Source: Labia minor (taxonomy: Eukaryota; Arthropoda; Insecta; Dermaptera; Spongiphoridae). From it: a stretch of DNA of 64,000 nt. Below are positions 1-10,325 of this stretch, in pieces (the first letter of the stretch is position 1; each line of letters begins with the position of its first letter). The stretch covers positions 3,769,580 to 3,833,579 of the forward strand of contig OY720344.1 of the NCBI GenBank assembly GCA_963082975.1. Direction: 5' to 3'. Under the pieces are notes generated by a model. It saw nothing but the letters and a program-made list of their open reading frames with translations. It was not told the origin of the DNA and did not search any database. The position numbers and the translations under genes are program-made.

Positions 1-230
1 GGTTTAGGTTTCCGTGAATGTTATTGTTATTATTATTATCAGATTTATCAGGGAATAATCCCGATATTAACCCCAAGAATCCCAAAAATACTCTCACCTA
101 AATAATCTCTTGAAAATGGCGCCAAAATGGGTGCCGAAACATCGAGAAAACAATCTCACAAAAATACGTGATTATATCCCTGATAAATCTGATAATAATA
201 ATAACAATAACATTCACGGAAACCTAAACC
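1..230. repeat. Palindromic MITE with ~54-bp terminal inverted repeats
   Basis: The first 54 bases are the exact reverse complement of bases 177-230; the arms begin GGTTTAGGTTTCCGTGAATG. About 120 bp lie between them, including a core resembling GGCGCCAAAATGGGTGCCGA that recurs near 3540 and 20000. There is no coding capacity, so it is a non-autonomous DNA element. The target duplication cannot be read because the left end touches the window edge; the superfamily is unknown. Confidence 0.8.
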
Positions 231-604
231 AACATATATATATATTAAATTAACTGCTCAAGACACCAGGCTTTGTATTTGTAAGGTGTGAATTTTACCC
301 TCTTCTAACTCCTATAACACTGGGACCGTCTTTTCTGACATTTCTTTAAGATGTCCCCTTCAATCAATGTCGTCGTTTGTTTTCATAGAAGAGCCTCGTT
401 TCTTAAGTCTTTCCTTCCATCTTTTGCATGTGAATGTAGAATGTTTCGAGTTGTACAGAAACATTACATGGTTGAATTTCAAAATCCTTATTTATAGAGA
501 TATTCTCCAAAGAATCCATGACCGGTCATTGGTTGAGTGGTGTAGTTGTTTACCGTTTTCCCATTCCCTTAGGTCTTTTATAAAGAAAGGTCTTTTTTAT
601 CCAT

Positions 605-800
605 CCGTCGAATCCGTCCCCTGTGATACATACGTAGTATTTGGTTGAAAGTCTATTTGTAAAAGGTTTTCATTTATTTTATTTCATTCAATATATTTAA
701 ACATTCCTATCTTTTTGTGTTCTTATTTAAAATATATTTTAATTTAATCAGTAAATTAATTATATATTTTATTGTATATGTTATGTTATAATAGAGTATA
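605..800 (-). repeat. Fragment of a Helitron 3' region
   Basis: The segment contains ATACGTAGTATTTGGTTGAA followed by a tract ending AATTTAATCAGTAAATTAAT. The same order of sequence occurs at 10900-11110, 34310-34462 and 30955-31080 on the minus strand, and at 12080-12324 on the plus strand, where it ends in a Helitron hairpin plus CTAGT. This copy lacks the hairpin and terminus. Bases 231-604 hold no recognisable gene; the ORF near 367-648 has no family features. Confidence 0.55.
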
Positions 801-929
801 ATATTTCTTAATCATTTTGATATTTGATTTTCAATGTTTGGTTAGTATTGAATATTTTTAATTATAATGAAATTTAGGAAAATCTAAAGATAAAGATTTG
901 AGACATTTTATAAAAGTAAAATTAACATT

Positions 930-1551
930 TTTACCGACCGACGATAGTAAGGGAGGTATTGTTTTCACACCAAATTTCACATGTGGAGATTTTTACATAT
1001 CTCCACGAATCATGCATTTTCTTAACAGAAAAAAGTATTTTTAGCATGATGTCTGTCCGTCCGTCCGTATAGATGTGTACAGCCTGAACGGCCCAACCGA
1101 TTTTGATGAAATTTGGTATATTTTCTTAATGCATCAGTGGGATGAATGGATCAACTTTTGGTGCAAATCCGGAAACCGGAAGTGGTAGTATTAGCGATCG
1201 ACGATAATAAGGGAAGGGTTATTTTCACACAAAATTTCACATGAGGAGATTTTTTTATATATCTCCACAAATCATGCACTTTGTATTGGTTTTATCCTCG
1301 GGAAAATCATCTTCATTAGTTTTTTCTTGATTTAAAATTATATGACGTCATCCAGCCATTCATGACGTCACAGCCTGGTCTTGCATATATATTATAAATA
1401 AAATAAAATTAAAAATATTTATGTTATATCCATATCTGTTTTTTATTACATTAATAGATATATGAAAATTATTTGAAATTGTTTCTGTAGCCGCTAATTA
1501 ATTTACTTCAAACCGTCGGTCGGTTCGGACCTGGCCACGGGTCAACTTATT
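930..1551 (+). mobile_element. HINE-like repeat family P, copy 1
   Basis: It starts ACCGACCGACGATAGTAAGG after a T-run and ends with the inverted CGTCGGTCGGT, then a hairpin (GACCTGGCCACGGGTC) and AACTTATT. In between are a GTCC microsatellite (1050-1067), the GATGAAATTTGG module (near 1105), an ACCGGAAGTGG site, and two TGACGTCA octamers at 1343-1350 and 1363-1370. A 5' terminal and 3' subterminal inverted repeat with a 3' hairpin is the architecture of non-autonomous Helentrons. There is no ORF; assignment to HLE2 is by structure only. Confidence 0.75.
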
Positions 1552-1699
1552 AACATTATAAAACTAAACATCAACTGAAAAAATATATATATATACATTC
1601 ATTAATAGTATTAATTTAAAATATTTTATTTATTTGATTTGTATTTTTATTAATTTTTCTACACCATAATTATTTTGAAAATTATTAATAGTTATTATT

Positions 1700-1850
1700 T
1701 AATAGTTTCTGCCCTAAACTACCACCATCCAATTCCTATTCTCTCCCAACTTCTTCAAGTTCTCGTTTATCTTTGGTCTACCAACTGAAGGTTTCTCAAT
1801 TGGTCTGCCCATAACTAACCAAGTTTCTTGCTTGTCTTTCGAACTCTTCT
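1700..1850 (-). pseudogene. LINE reverse-transcriptase C-terminus relic
   Basis: Read on the minus strand this gives a phrase like GRPIEKPSVGRPKIN followed by a basic tail. It resembles the GRP-rich C-terminal region after the RT domain in many non-LTR elements (compare GRPSRRW in the intact LINE at 40-44 kb). No start, RT core or intact frame remains. It is a short decayed fragment. Confidence 0.45.
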
Positions 1851-2129
1851 AGTCACACGTGACCTATATATATTTAACTTACATTTATTTAATTCATTGT
1901 ATTAAAATTCAAACAAATACAAATTTTCATTTTGTTAATTTATATACGTTGTGATTCCGCATGGAACCTGAATGCAATTTAATTTGAATTGCCGCTCTCC
2001 GATGATATTTTTATTTAATTAACATAAAAATAGGTTTTTTAATATTAAGTAATTATAAATGTTAATATTAGATAATTGTATTAATAAGATCAATTTTATA
2101 ATTTTAAGTTTTTTTATTTTAAGTTAAAT

Positions 2130-2610
2130 AAGCTAATGAGTGACCACCCCCCTCCCTTACCATCTCCATATAAAAAGACAGGCTCTCTGAAGGCCCTGTC
2201 GCCCGATTGCCTTTGTCTTGTTGCTGTCGCTGCTGCCTGTTGTTTCTACCTGCTTGTCTACTGCCTACTGGGGCTTCTTGGCCCATCGACGCCTTATTCG
2301 ACCCGTTCGAATTTACGACTTGAACGCGGTGCCTTTGGGATCGTCGACGCTGCTACAGACTGCAGTTGCCGGCCCTGTGCTCCAGAGTTTGTTCCGAGAG
2401 GGCAAACCCAGTGATTCCTGAGGGGGATCATTTCTACTTTTGGATCCGTGGTGGTCCATTTAACTAGTTGGAGACTCGAGGAGTGTCCAAAGCCAATTGA
2501 TAGTTGGATCAATTGCGAAATCAGCAGAGAAGACATCCAGGCAGCGAACGGCAGTGATTCCCGTGGTCAACAGATAAGTGCACTTATGAACACTTTGAAC
2601 TATATTTATT
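2130..2610. other. GC-rich block with TATA-like motif (possible LTR or promoter)
   Basis: This stretch is clearly richer in GC than its surroundings. A CATATAAAAAG motif at about 2167 precedes a C/T-rich run and several hundred bases of mixed sequence. Overlapping ORFs on both strands (2136-2414 and 2294-2536) show no recognisable family and look like by-products of base composition. A solo LTR with a TATA box, or a host promoter/5' UTR, would both fit. I cannot find matching LTR ends. Confidence 0.3.
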
Positions 2611-3382
2611 TTAGTCTTAAATTTTAGATTTAAGTTGATATATATATATATTTAGGTGAACCTAAATATAATTAATCCATTTTCATTGAACCAAATAGAT
2701 TAAATTAAAAATATTGTAAAATTTGATTACAGTTTTATTTAGCGATCTTTTCCGAAACCTTAATATCTTAAAACATAGACCTTTAATATAGTCCACTTAA
2801 TTTTCAAGGTGCGATAGAAGTGAAGAGGTAGCTATCGTAATTTTATTAATTCCTCTTTTTAGTCCTTTGAGCAAAATTAATAGATATTAAGAATTCATCC
2901 CATTCCATTTCCTCTCACTTTCGATTTTCAGGAACAATAGCTTTCTTTTATTTGTTTAGGCCTTACAAGCCGCTAGTCGATGTATCAAGCGGATACACGT
3001 TGTAATTTAAACTGACAAAGAAATGCTTTTTAAATGAGTCATAGTCCATTCGATAGAGTAGGTTGAGGAATGGAAAAGTGTAAAGGGGTTTTAGTCAATG
3101 GGCCCTAATTTTCGCGAACGTTTCACTTTTCGCGTGCATTACAAATATAATAAATATATATGTTTATATATGGTTTATCATGATAGCTGCGCAAGCAAAC
3201 AGGCATCGTCATTTTTTGCCACCAAACGACGAGAGTTTGAATCTCGACCAAACACAATTTTTTTTTTAAGTGTTATATATTTTTTTTTTTACAAATTTAT
3301 TAAATTTTATTATTTTAAAAGGCAAATTAATCTAAAAATTATGTCAATTATTTTTACGTTTTATTGTGAGATTTGAGTCTCG

Positions 3383-3487
3383 ATGTTTCCCCCCATTTTG
3401 GCCAGTGACGCTGGAACGAACCGGACATCAGTTCTATGCGATGTTGATAAGAGTAGTGCAAATCTTCAGGATACTTCAGAACTCCAG
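3383..3487 (+). CDS. Candidate 5' coding exon, unrecognised product
   Basis: An ATG at 3383 opens 35 codons beginning MFPPILASDAGTNRTSVL and ends at CAG|GTAAAT, a good splice-donor match in phase 0. Without splicing the frame runs about 10 codons more to a stop. Composition is more gene-like than the flanks. It is not a family I recognise, and no downstream exon is visible. Repeat DNA carrying the GGCGCC core follows at 3520-3620. Chance is a real alternative. Confidence 0.2.
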
Positions 3488-3519
3488 GTAAATAAAAATT
3501 CACCATTACAGTCAACCCT

Positions 3520-3640
3520 CTAAAAATACTCTCCTGATAATGGCGTCAAAATGGGCGCCGTTTCGTACAAATTCAAATCACACAATTAAAAATGAAAATA
3601 ACCCAAAAAACAACATCTCATAATATAATATACTATAATA
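3520..3640 (+). repeat. Copy of the GGCGCCAAAATGGGCGCCG repeat
   Basis: The segment shares the core TGGCGTCAAAATGGGCGCCG with bases 118-140 and 20000-20030, followed by a shared AAAATAACCC...CTCATAATA tract. It is an interspersed repeat of unknown class. Bases 3660-4754 beyond it are AT-rich with a (TA)n run near 3930-3955, and no gene is seen. Confidence 0.5.
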
Positions 3641-3919
3641 TACTACATATATATTTGTAATGACATATAGGTATGGTTAGAAAATGAAAGAAAAAGAGAG
3701 ATTTATTTATCTATTCATCTATAGTAGATATATACCATGATGGATTCACTAATGTATGTCAATTTATGATTTATACTTAATTATCATGCTTTCAAAGGCT
3801 AGTAAAATAAAAAAGTAGAATAAAAAAGAAAATTATCAACCTATCAATCTCATTTTGCATTAATGAACTTTTAATCAAATGAAAATAGTTACCATACCTT
3901 CCTTCCTCCTCTCTCTATT

Positions 3920-3956
<37 letters not shown>

Positions 3957-4754
3957 TCATTGGTATGGTAAAATCCATTTATGATTGTATCAATATGAGA
4001 GATTAAACACATTTTATTTGTCGATAAAATTATTATTAAATCGAATTTAGGTAGTTGTAATAAAAAGAAAAAGGGGGTACGTCATGTTTGTTTGTTGATA
4101 ATAATATAATGGTAGTAGAAAAAAAAGAAAGATATTGAAATTATTAAAAGATTCAGAAAAATTATTTAATTTCATTTATGTTATAATATTAATAATATAT
4201 TTTATATTATTATACTAGCAAAAATTTTGTATATATATTTGTATATTTTTGAGATATTAAACCGCTCAAGGATTTGTTTGAAATTCACACCATAGATAAT
4301 ATTTATAAAGAAAAATTGATCATTGGTTTCAGCCTCGAATAAAATCAACTTTATTAGTATTTTCTTAATTTAAAATAGTAAAATCTAAATGACATCATCA
4401 ACTACGTCATCCATATTGAAATTTTCCTCCCGCCATTCTTTTTTAATTGATATTGTATTAATATTTTTTTATATTTAAATTTTAAAACTTTTTATTTAAT
4501 TTCGAAATAAAATTAAAAATATTTATTTTAATAATATTTTAGAATCAAATTAAGAAATATATTTATAATTCCCCCACCCAAAAAAAATATCCATTAAGTT
4601 AGCAACATATAATATATATTGACAATTATAAAGGAAGAAATTTCAAATAAATTGTTGAATGAATTTGATCTAATAATTTTAAATAAATTATATTATATGA
4701 ATTAAAATATTTTTTAGATTTAATTATAAATAATATATAAATCATATTTGATTA

Positions 4755-5770
4755 TCTATAATAATAAAAGCAAGTGTAATGTGTCTGTCTGTTTGTTTGT
4801 CTGTTTGTCTGACCGAGCTCTCCAGCAAAAACTATCGCACGCAGGGACCTGGAATTTTTTACACGGAAGCACAAAGGGGCTGGCCACCAGACCTCGAAGC
4901 CCGATTTTCGATTTTTTAATTAGAAAAATTTTAAAAAAATTATAAAGAATATTAATTAAAAATAGTTTAGTTACCATACTAGATCATAGAGGCGCTGGTG
5001 GCGATAATTTGGCATTAATTTAAATTCTGAGCAATGTGCAGATAAAAATCTTTTTATATATCTATTGATATTTACAATATCTCAATTGATCTTATTGGCC
5101 TTTTAAACTTTGAAAACATTCACATTACGGCTATAATTTAATACTATTAATTTTTAAGATTATGTGAGTAAATTATTTTAATTAAGAAAATTTGATCTCA
5201 TAATTGGATTTTCACGTAAGATTTTAATATATAATATATTTTTTAATATTATTTTTATAGTAGTTTAGTGTTATGCTAATTTTATATTTTATTTTTATTT
5301 TGTTTACTCTGATTTTTTTTTAAATAAATTAATAACATTTAAAGTAGCATAAAAAAATTAATCGAGGCAGGAAAATTGATGGGGTTTGAAATTAATAGTG
5401 ATAAGACAAAATAATTAGTATCAGAGAGAATAATATTTGCAAAGAATTTAAATCGAGGTTGCAATCGGGAAATTAATATCAAAGGGGATCAAAATTATTA
5501 AATTATAGGTCATAAAATAGAGAAGGCTGGGGCCGACAGGGCACATGGCTAGCATGGGAGAGGAAAATATATTGGTGGGAGTTCGATTGGAAAACGTCCG
5601 TTTGGAAGACCAATTGTGAACAGGGTGGACAATGTAGGAAGGAACGTGAGAGAGATAGGATAGGGTAGGAGTTAGATGGTTATAGCTCAGAATAGGGACA
5701 CTCGGGGGGTACAGGGGGCGGAGCCCCCGTCTAGGTGTGAAGAGCGCCGAAGGCGCTCTGATCAGCTAGT
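4755..5770 (+). mobile_element. Complete non-autonomous canonical Helitron
   Basis: The left end reads A|TCTATAATAATAAAAG followed by a TGTC/TTTG microsatellite (4782-4812). The right end has an 8-bp stem AGAGCGCC / GGCGCTCT (5741-5748 and 5752-5759) with loop GAA, six bases, then CTAGT|T. A 5' TC, a 3' hairpin plus CTRRT, and insertion between A and T are the defining Helitron features, and all are present. A second GC hairpin (GGGGGC / GCCCCC) lies at about 5715-5729. The element is 1016 bp with no Rep/helicase, so it needs an outside source. It carries a captured LINE fragment at 5521-5690. Confidence 0.85.
5521..5700 (+). pseudogene. LINE RT C-terminus fragment inside the Helitron
   Basis: One frame reads GGSSIGKRPFGRPIVNRVDN and so on. 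This matches the KRP.GRP motif after the RT domain of non-LTR retrotransposons. Stops and frameshifts occur on both sides. Its position within the Helitron boundaries suggests capture or an insertion before the Helitron spread. Confidence 0.55.
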
Positions 5771-6154
5771 TATAAATAAAAAGCAAAAAATATAACCTCC
5801 TTTCTTAATTAAAATATAGACAAGTACAGGTGTCAATATAATTTCAGAATTTATATTATTATCAGTAGTAATCCTTGTGTGGTCGAAACAGTCTATAAGT
5901 TATTGTAGTTATTTGAAAAATATAAAACTGAATCCATCTAATTATAACATATATATATCATATATATATATACTAGTATAATATAGGATCAAATATTTTA
6001 TTTTATCAAGTAAATTTGAATATATTTTTCATCTTGAAATGAAAATCAAGTTATCTTAATTAATTTATACCATTTTAGGAAACAAATTTTTGAGGGATCA
6101 TTTTAGAAAACCCATGTCATGTTCCCACGGCTACTTGTGCTCACATAACTAGAA

Positions 6155-6353
6155 TAAGTTATTATAGGGATTGACAGGGTCCACTATCTGTCAATCAACT
6201 TCGTAATTTAGTGTATTCTGACCCGACCTAACATCTGGTCAAAGGATGGTCCATCCTAACCCTTTCTTTAGATTTAAGTTATTATAGGGATTGACAGGGT
6301 CCACTATCTGTCAATCAACTTCGTAATTTAGTGTATTCTGACCCGACCTAACA
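6155..6353 (+). repeat. Two identical 79-bp direct repeats, 120-bp period
   Basis: Bases 6155-6233 and 6275-6353 are identical; a 41-bp spacer lies between. Each unit holds a perfect 8-bp stem-loop, ATTGACAG...CTGTCAAT. No ORF runs through. It is either a recent tandem duplication or a small satellite seed. The flanks (5771-6154) are AT-rich without a gene. Confidence 0.85.
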
Positions 6354-6599
6354 AGTTCACAAATAAAACTTCTATTTCCTTCTTTATAAAAATTCGCCTT
6401 TTATTGTTACCTTTTAACTACCTACTATCTTAGTAGGAAGGTAAGCACATAACTCCCATTTAACAATTGTAATAAATAATTAAAAAATTGTAAGATTTTG
6501 AAAGTTAATGTAATAATAAATTGTATAAATTTGTTAAAGGGTCGAGCGATAGCTCGGTGTTTCAGGTACTTAAGAGTACGTTTATGAAAATATTAATAT

Positions 6600-6665
6600 A
6601 TTTTAACATGGTTGCTGCGGCCAAGAACTTTCGAATTCCGTAGAGCCACAGAGATAGATAGAATA
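6600..6665 (+). pseudogene. LINE 3' coding tail fragment
   Basis: The plus strand reads a short VAAAKNFRIP-like peptide and stop, then AGCCACAGAGATAGATAG. The same tail occurs inverted at 11110-11160 and 31405-31460 and in the same direction, shorter, at 12060-12095. It is the last codons and 3' UTR of one decayed LINE family. From 6670 to 8250 I see only AT-rich DNA, microsatellites (for example (AT)n at 7227-7258) and no supported gene. Confidence 0.45.
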
Positions 6666-7223
6666 TTACAATTATTCAATTTATTGACAATTTTAAAATA
6701 ATTAACGTTGTGACCTTTATTTGATAATATTAAAGAAATAACTATTTTTTGTTTTCTAAAAAATCGATGTATCTTGAAAAATAATGAATTTGAATTAATA
6801 AAATCCAAAAAAAACTATTTTATTTTTATATCGGCGCCCCTAAAAATTTGGCGCCCATACAGTCGCCCGGCATGCTCATCTCTTTATCCGGCGTTTGTTT
6901 CGTACTGACACATTTATTTTTTATTGATGCCATATTATAATTATAACTTTTTTTTCGTAAAATATGTATTTTAATAACTTATAACTTAATTATTTGTTTT
7001 CACTAAAAAACAAAACAAAAAAAAAAAAAAAAATAATAAATACAAATAATGTAGAAAACAAAATATTTCCTGTACATTTTTTAGATTATGTTGTTTGTAG
7101 AGTGAATGAAAGCTTTACAAAACAATCCAGGCAGAAGATACTGTTTCCTGATATAAATTTATTCACCCTAAAGAGAGCTCCTCTGTTTTGTCGAGTATTG
7201 ATAATACCATTATCTCTGAGGTG

Positions 7224-7260
<37 letters not shown>

Positions 7261-7871
7261 TCTCTCCCTCTCTCTCTCTTCATATCTCTTTTGTTAATTC
7301 TACTCTATCTTCAATTATTATACATATATTTATTTATATTGGATCTCGAAATTTCTAGAATATATTATTCATTTATTTATTTTAGATTATTATTAATTTA
7401 AAAATAAAAAAAATAAATATTCAAATATTAATTTTATATAAATATACAAGTAGATAGCAAACAATAATAATAATAATAATAATGAAATCTTTGAAGATAA
7501 TTTTCATGTTAATCAGTAAAATGCTAATGTTTTTCTAATTTTATAATTCCAAAAAAAACAAAACAAAAACAAAAAACAATTCATAGTAGATAAAATTGTA
7601 CCCTATATATATGAGACTAGAAAGTTGTTTTAAAACTTTTATTTTTATTTAAAATGAAAAAAAAATAAAATAATATTGTATTTTATGAAAATATGAAATG
7701 AAATGAGGTCATCTTTCTAGATGCTTTTACGCATGCGTTGTTTTCCCGGTCTTCTATTGAATTTTTTCAATTTATCTTAAATTAAATAATCTAGAAAATA
7801 CATAGATGAGACATATTTAAGATGATGAAATGTTACACCAACCAAATAGGAAATAAAATATTGTAACATAT

Positions 7872-7903
<32 letters not shown>

Positions 7904-8251
7904 AATTTATAATAAAGAGATATTAATTACACCCAAAACAATTGTGTGGGTATATATTATCATCATTAGTTATTCACTATTACTATTGACTATTTTTTCT
8001 AATTTTTTTTTATTATTGTTCATAAATTATTATAATTTTTGTCCAATGAATAATCCAAATTCTTCTTTTTTATTTATTATTATTTTAATTTATATTTACA
8101 TAATATAATATATAATAAATTTTATTTTATTTTCAAAAAGACAAATATTTAACTTTATTTTTTAGTTAACATATTTATATGTACATTATTAATTTTTTTT
8201 TCTTTATTTACTTATTCTTACTTATTTGTACATATTTTACATAGGTATTTA

Positions 8252-8595
8252 AATAAGTTGACCTGTGGCCAGGCGCAGAACCGACCGACGGTTTGAAATA
8301 AATTAATTTCCAGCTACAGAAACAATATATATATATCTACAATATATCTATTAATGCAATAAAAAACAGATATGGATATAACATAAATATTTATAATTTT
8401 TTTTATAATATATTAGGAAGCGCTGGCTGTGACATTATATAATTTTAAATTAAGAAAAAACTAATGAAGATGATTTTTCCCAAGGATAAAACCAATACAA
8501 AGTGCATGATTTGTGGAGATATGTAAAAAAATCTCCTCATGTGAAATTTGATGTGAAAACAATACCTCCCTTACTATCGTCAGTCGGTAAAAAAT
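8252..8595 (-). mobile_element. Family P repeat, internally deleted copy 2
   Basis: Read on the minus strand it starts at the TACCGACTGACGATAGTAAG end (8595) and finishes with ACCGTCGGTCGGTT, the hairpin and AACTTATT at 8252. The microsatellite and GATGAAATTTGG module are missing, so a front portion was lost between the first ~60 bp and the distal half. Both ends survive, which suggests end sequences alone are enough to define the unit. Confidence 0.7.
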
Positions 8596-8737
8596 ACTTG
8601 AATTATAATTACAGTTCTGTTTTGTTGTTTATTTATTTATTTTAATAATTAATAATTAAAATCTAATGGGGCTTGAAAAGTAATTAGTGATAGATCAAAA
8701 GAGACAAAGAGAAGAAAAATAATACATTGAACATTCG

Positions 8738-8762
8738 AGAGAGAGAGAGAGAGAGAGAGAGA
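8738..8762. repeat. (GA)n microsatellite, with a second (GA)n and (GAT)n nearby
   Basis: A (GA)n run at 8738-8762, another at about 8855-8871 and (GAT)n at 8884-8910 create long minus-strand ORFs rich in Ser/Leu that are artefacts of the repeats. No gene is supported between 8600 and 9165. Confidence 0.85.
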
Positions 8763-9218
8763 ACAATAATTACATTCATCAGAACAAATATTGATATCGA
8801 TATGACATATGGAGTAGGCTTTTGACAAATGAGGATAGAATAGAGTAAGAGAATAAGAGAGAGAGAGAGAGCGTGGTGATATGGCGATGATGATGATGAT
8901 GATGATGATGCTTTGTCTTTCATAAGAAAATATTCTCATTAGAGTTGAGTTACTGTGACTTCATTGGTTTGACTTTACATATATAATCAGTTCAACAACA
9001 ACAGGTGTCCAATTAGAGAATGTTAAAAAAACAAAAAACAAAGAAACAAACAAAAACATTGCATTCACTTGAATAAAAAACACTTTTCTTGGTCCTAAAC
9101 ATGAATTTTATTATTATTATTATTATTATTATTATAATTATTATTAGAATAAAACTATTTACTTTCAATTTGTGGTAAAGAAAAAGAAGAAGAAGAAGAA
9201 GAAGAAAATATTACTAAC

Positions 9219-9450
9219 CCAAAAGTAATCGGATTTGAAGCCGGGAATACGATTATGGGAGGCGCCGACTTGTTCTAAATATTGAATTAATGAGTCGACA
9301 TTGTCCAGGGCACGGATCCCTTCATCAAGGGTGCCCATCACAGTTGCTGCATGCTCTGCCAATTCCATCGAATCTTGTTGCTGTTCACGGGTGCGAAGCT
9401 CACGGAATTTATCAAATAAATTCAAAAGTTCAGCATTATCTTCAAATAAT
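9219..9450 (-). CDS. Globin, central exon (haem-pocket exon)
   Basis: This 232-bp exon encodes the end of helix B through the start of helix G of a globin, a haem protein that binds oxygen or other gases. It supplies the third base of an arginine codon and then 77 codons, starting LFEDNAELLNLFDKF and ending GFKSDYFW. The distal histidine (E7, in AEHAATVM) and proximal histidine (F8, in VGASHNRI) are present at the right spacing. The minus strand has acceptor ...TTTGTAG| at 9451 and donor TGG|GTTAGT at 9218. The phase-2 start after Arg and phase-0 end match the two classical animal globin introns (B12.2 and G7.0). The PGFKxDYFW segment is typical of neuroglobin-like invertebrate globins. The first and third exons were not found, so introns are long or the gene is partial. 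Confidence 0.85.
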
Positions 9451-9673
9451 CTACAAATAAAGCACAAAAAAAAATCCTGTATTAATTATTATGAATTTTT
9501 TGACTAACTCTATATTTAATATGTAGGTATGTATATTATTCTATTTTCCTTTTCACTTTTATTATAATTAAATGTAATAATAAAATTCATTATTTATTAC
9601 AGCTTTTGCATCGAAAAGAAAAAGGAGACAAAATAAAGAGAAATTTTTAAAATGGCAGCAGCATCAAATAGTA

Positions 9674-9757
9674 TCTATAATATAAAAATGAATCGCAAAA
9701 TGTGTTTGTAAGCCTATAACTCAATAACTCATGGACCAATTTTATCAATTCTGTTTT
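9674..9757 (+). mobile_element. Helitron 5' end fragment
   Basis: The sequence A|TCTATAATATAAAAATG, then AATGTGTTTGTAAGCCTATA and a CTCATGGACCAATTTTAT tract, is the usual 5' organisation of canonical Helitrons (TC start, then a short region preceding the GATGAAATTT-like motif). It is cut at 9757 by a family S element inserted in a T-run. Its 3' end was not identified. Confidence 0.55.
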
Positions 9758-10325
9758 ACTATCTCGCCAGAGATAGTATAGCGATCATGAAAATTTTCGA
9801 TGTCGAGATTTTGATGTTTTTATACGTTTTGGAGGTTCCTGAATTATTTTCACTAAGGTTGAGAAAAATGTCTGTGTTTATGTGTGTGTGTGTGTATGTG
9901 TATGTAGACAAGATTACGTAAAAACGGTTTGAGCTAGAATCATGAAATTTGGTAAACGGGCATTATTCAAAATTCGTTTTCTATCAACTTTTGAGAAATG
10001 TAGCTCAACCGGAAGAGGTTCATTACCTACGTTTTTATTTTTTTTTCCTCTAAAGATATATGTTTGATAATTTTTCACATGATTAATAATTGTATAAAAC
10101 TGCTATATATAGAATTTCAGCTTGATAGAATCGCTGAAAGTACCAGAATTAATTTTTTAACACTGGAAATCTCACGCGCCAACACGTGCGTGGTGCCATC
10201 AAAAAAAGCCAAACTTGCGCTGGTTTAATAAATATTATTTAATAATTTTAATTTATAATTGAATTAATTTAATTTAATTTAAATTAATATATGTTATTTA
10301 ATCCAATTCAAATTTGCGAGATATG
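9758..10325 (+). mobile_element. Family S repeat, copy 1 (3' end replaced)
   Basis: It starts ACTATCTCGCCAGAGATAG and contains a TG/TATG microsatellite (9882-9906), a CATGAAATTTGGTA module and the CACGCGCCAACACGTG block. It reaches GCGAGATA at 10317-10324, where the expected hairpin and CTTATT are replaced by TGCTGAATATGCTTTT. The same junction occurs at 56210 and, inverted, at 12445, so the junction was copied rather than made locally. Confidence 0.6.

Noticed and set aside
367-648. 93-residue plus-strand ORF
   Set aside because: No recognised motif; its end overlaps a Helitron tail fragment, and composition is that of chance ORFs here.
6155-6353. CRISPR-like array
   Set aside because: Only two long repeats, eukaryotic context, no cas genes.
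6994-7401. Overlapping ORFs on both strands around 7000-7400
   Set aside because: They are driven by an A-run, an (AT)n run and (CT)n; the peptides are low complexity with no domain.
8649-8939. Two long minus-strand ORFs
   Set aside because: They cross (GA)n and (GAT)n microsatellites and consist mostly of Ser/Leu/Ile runs.
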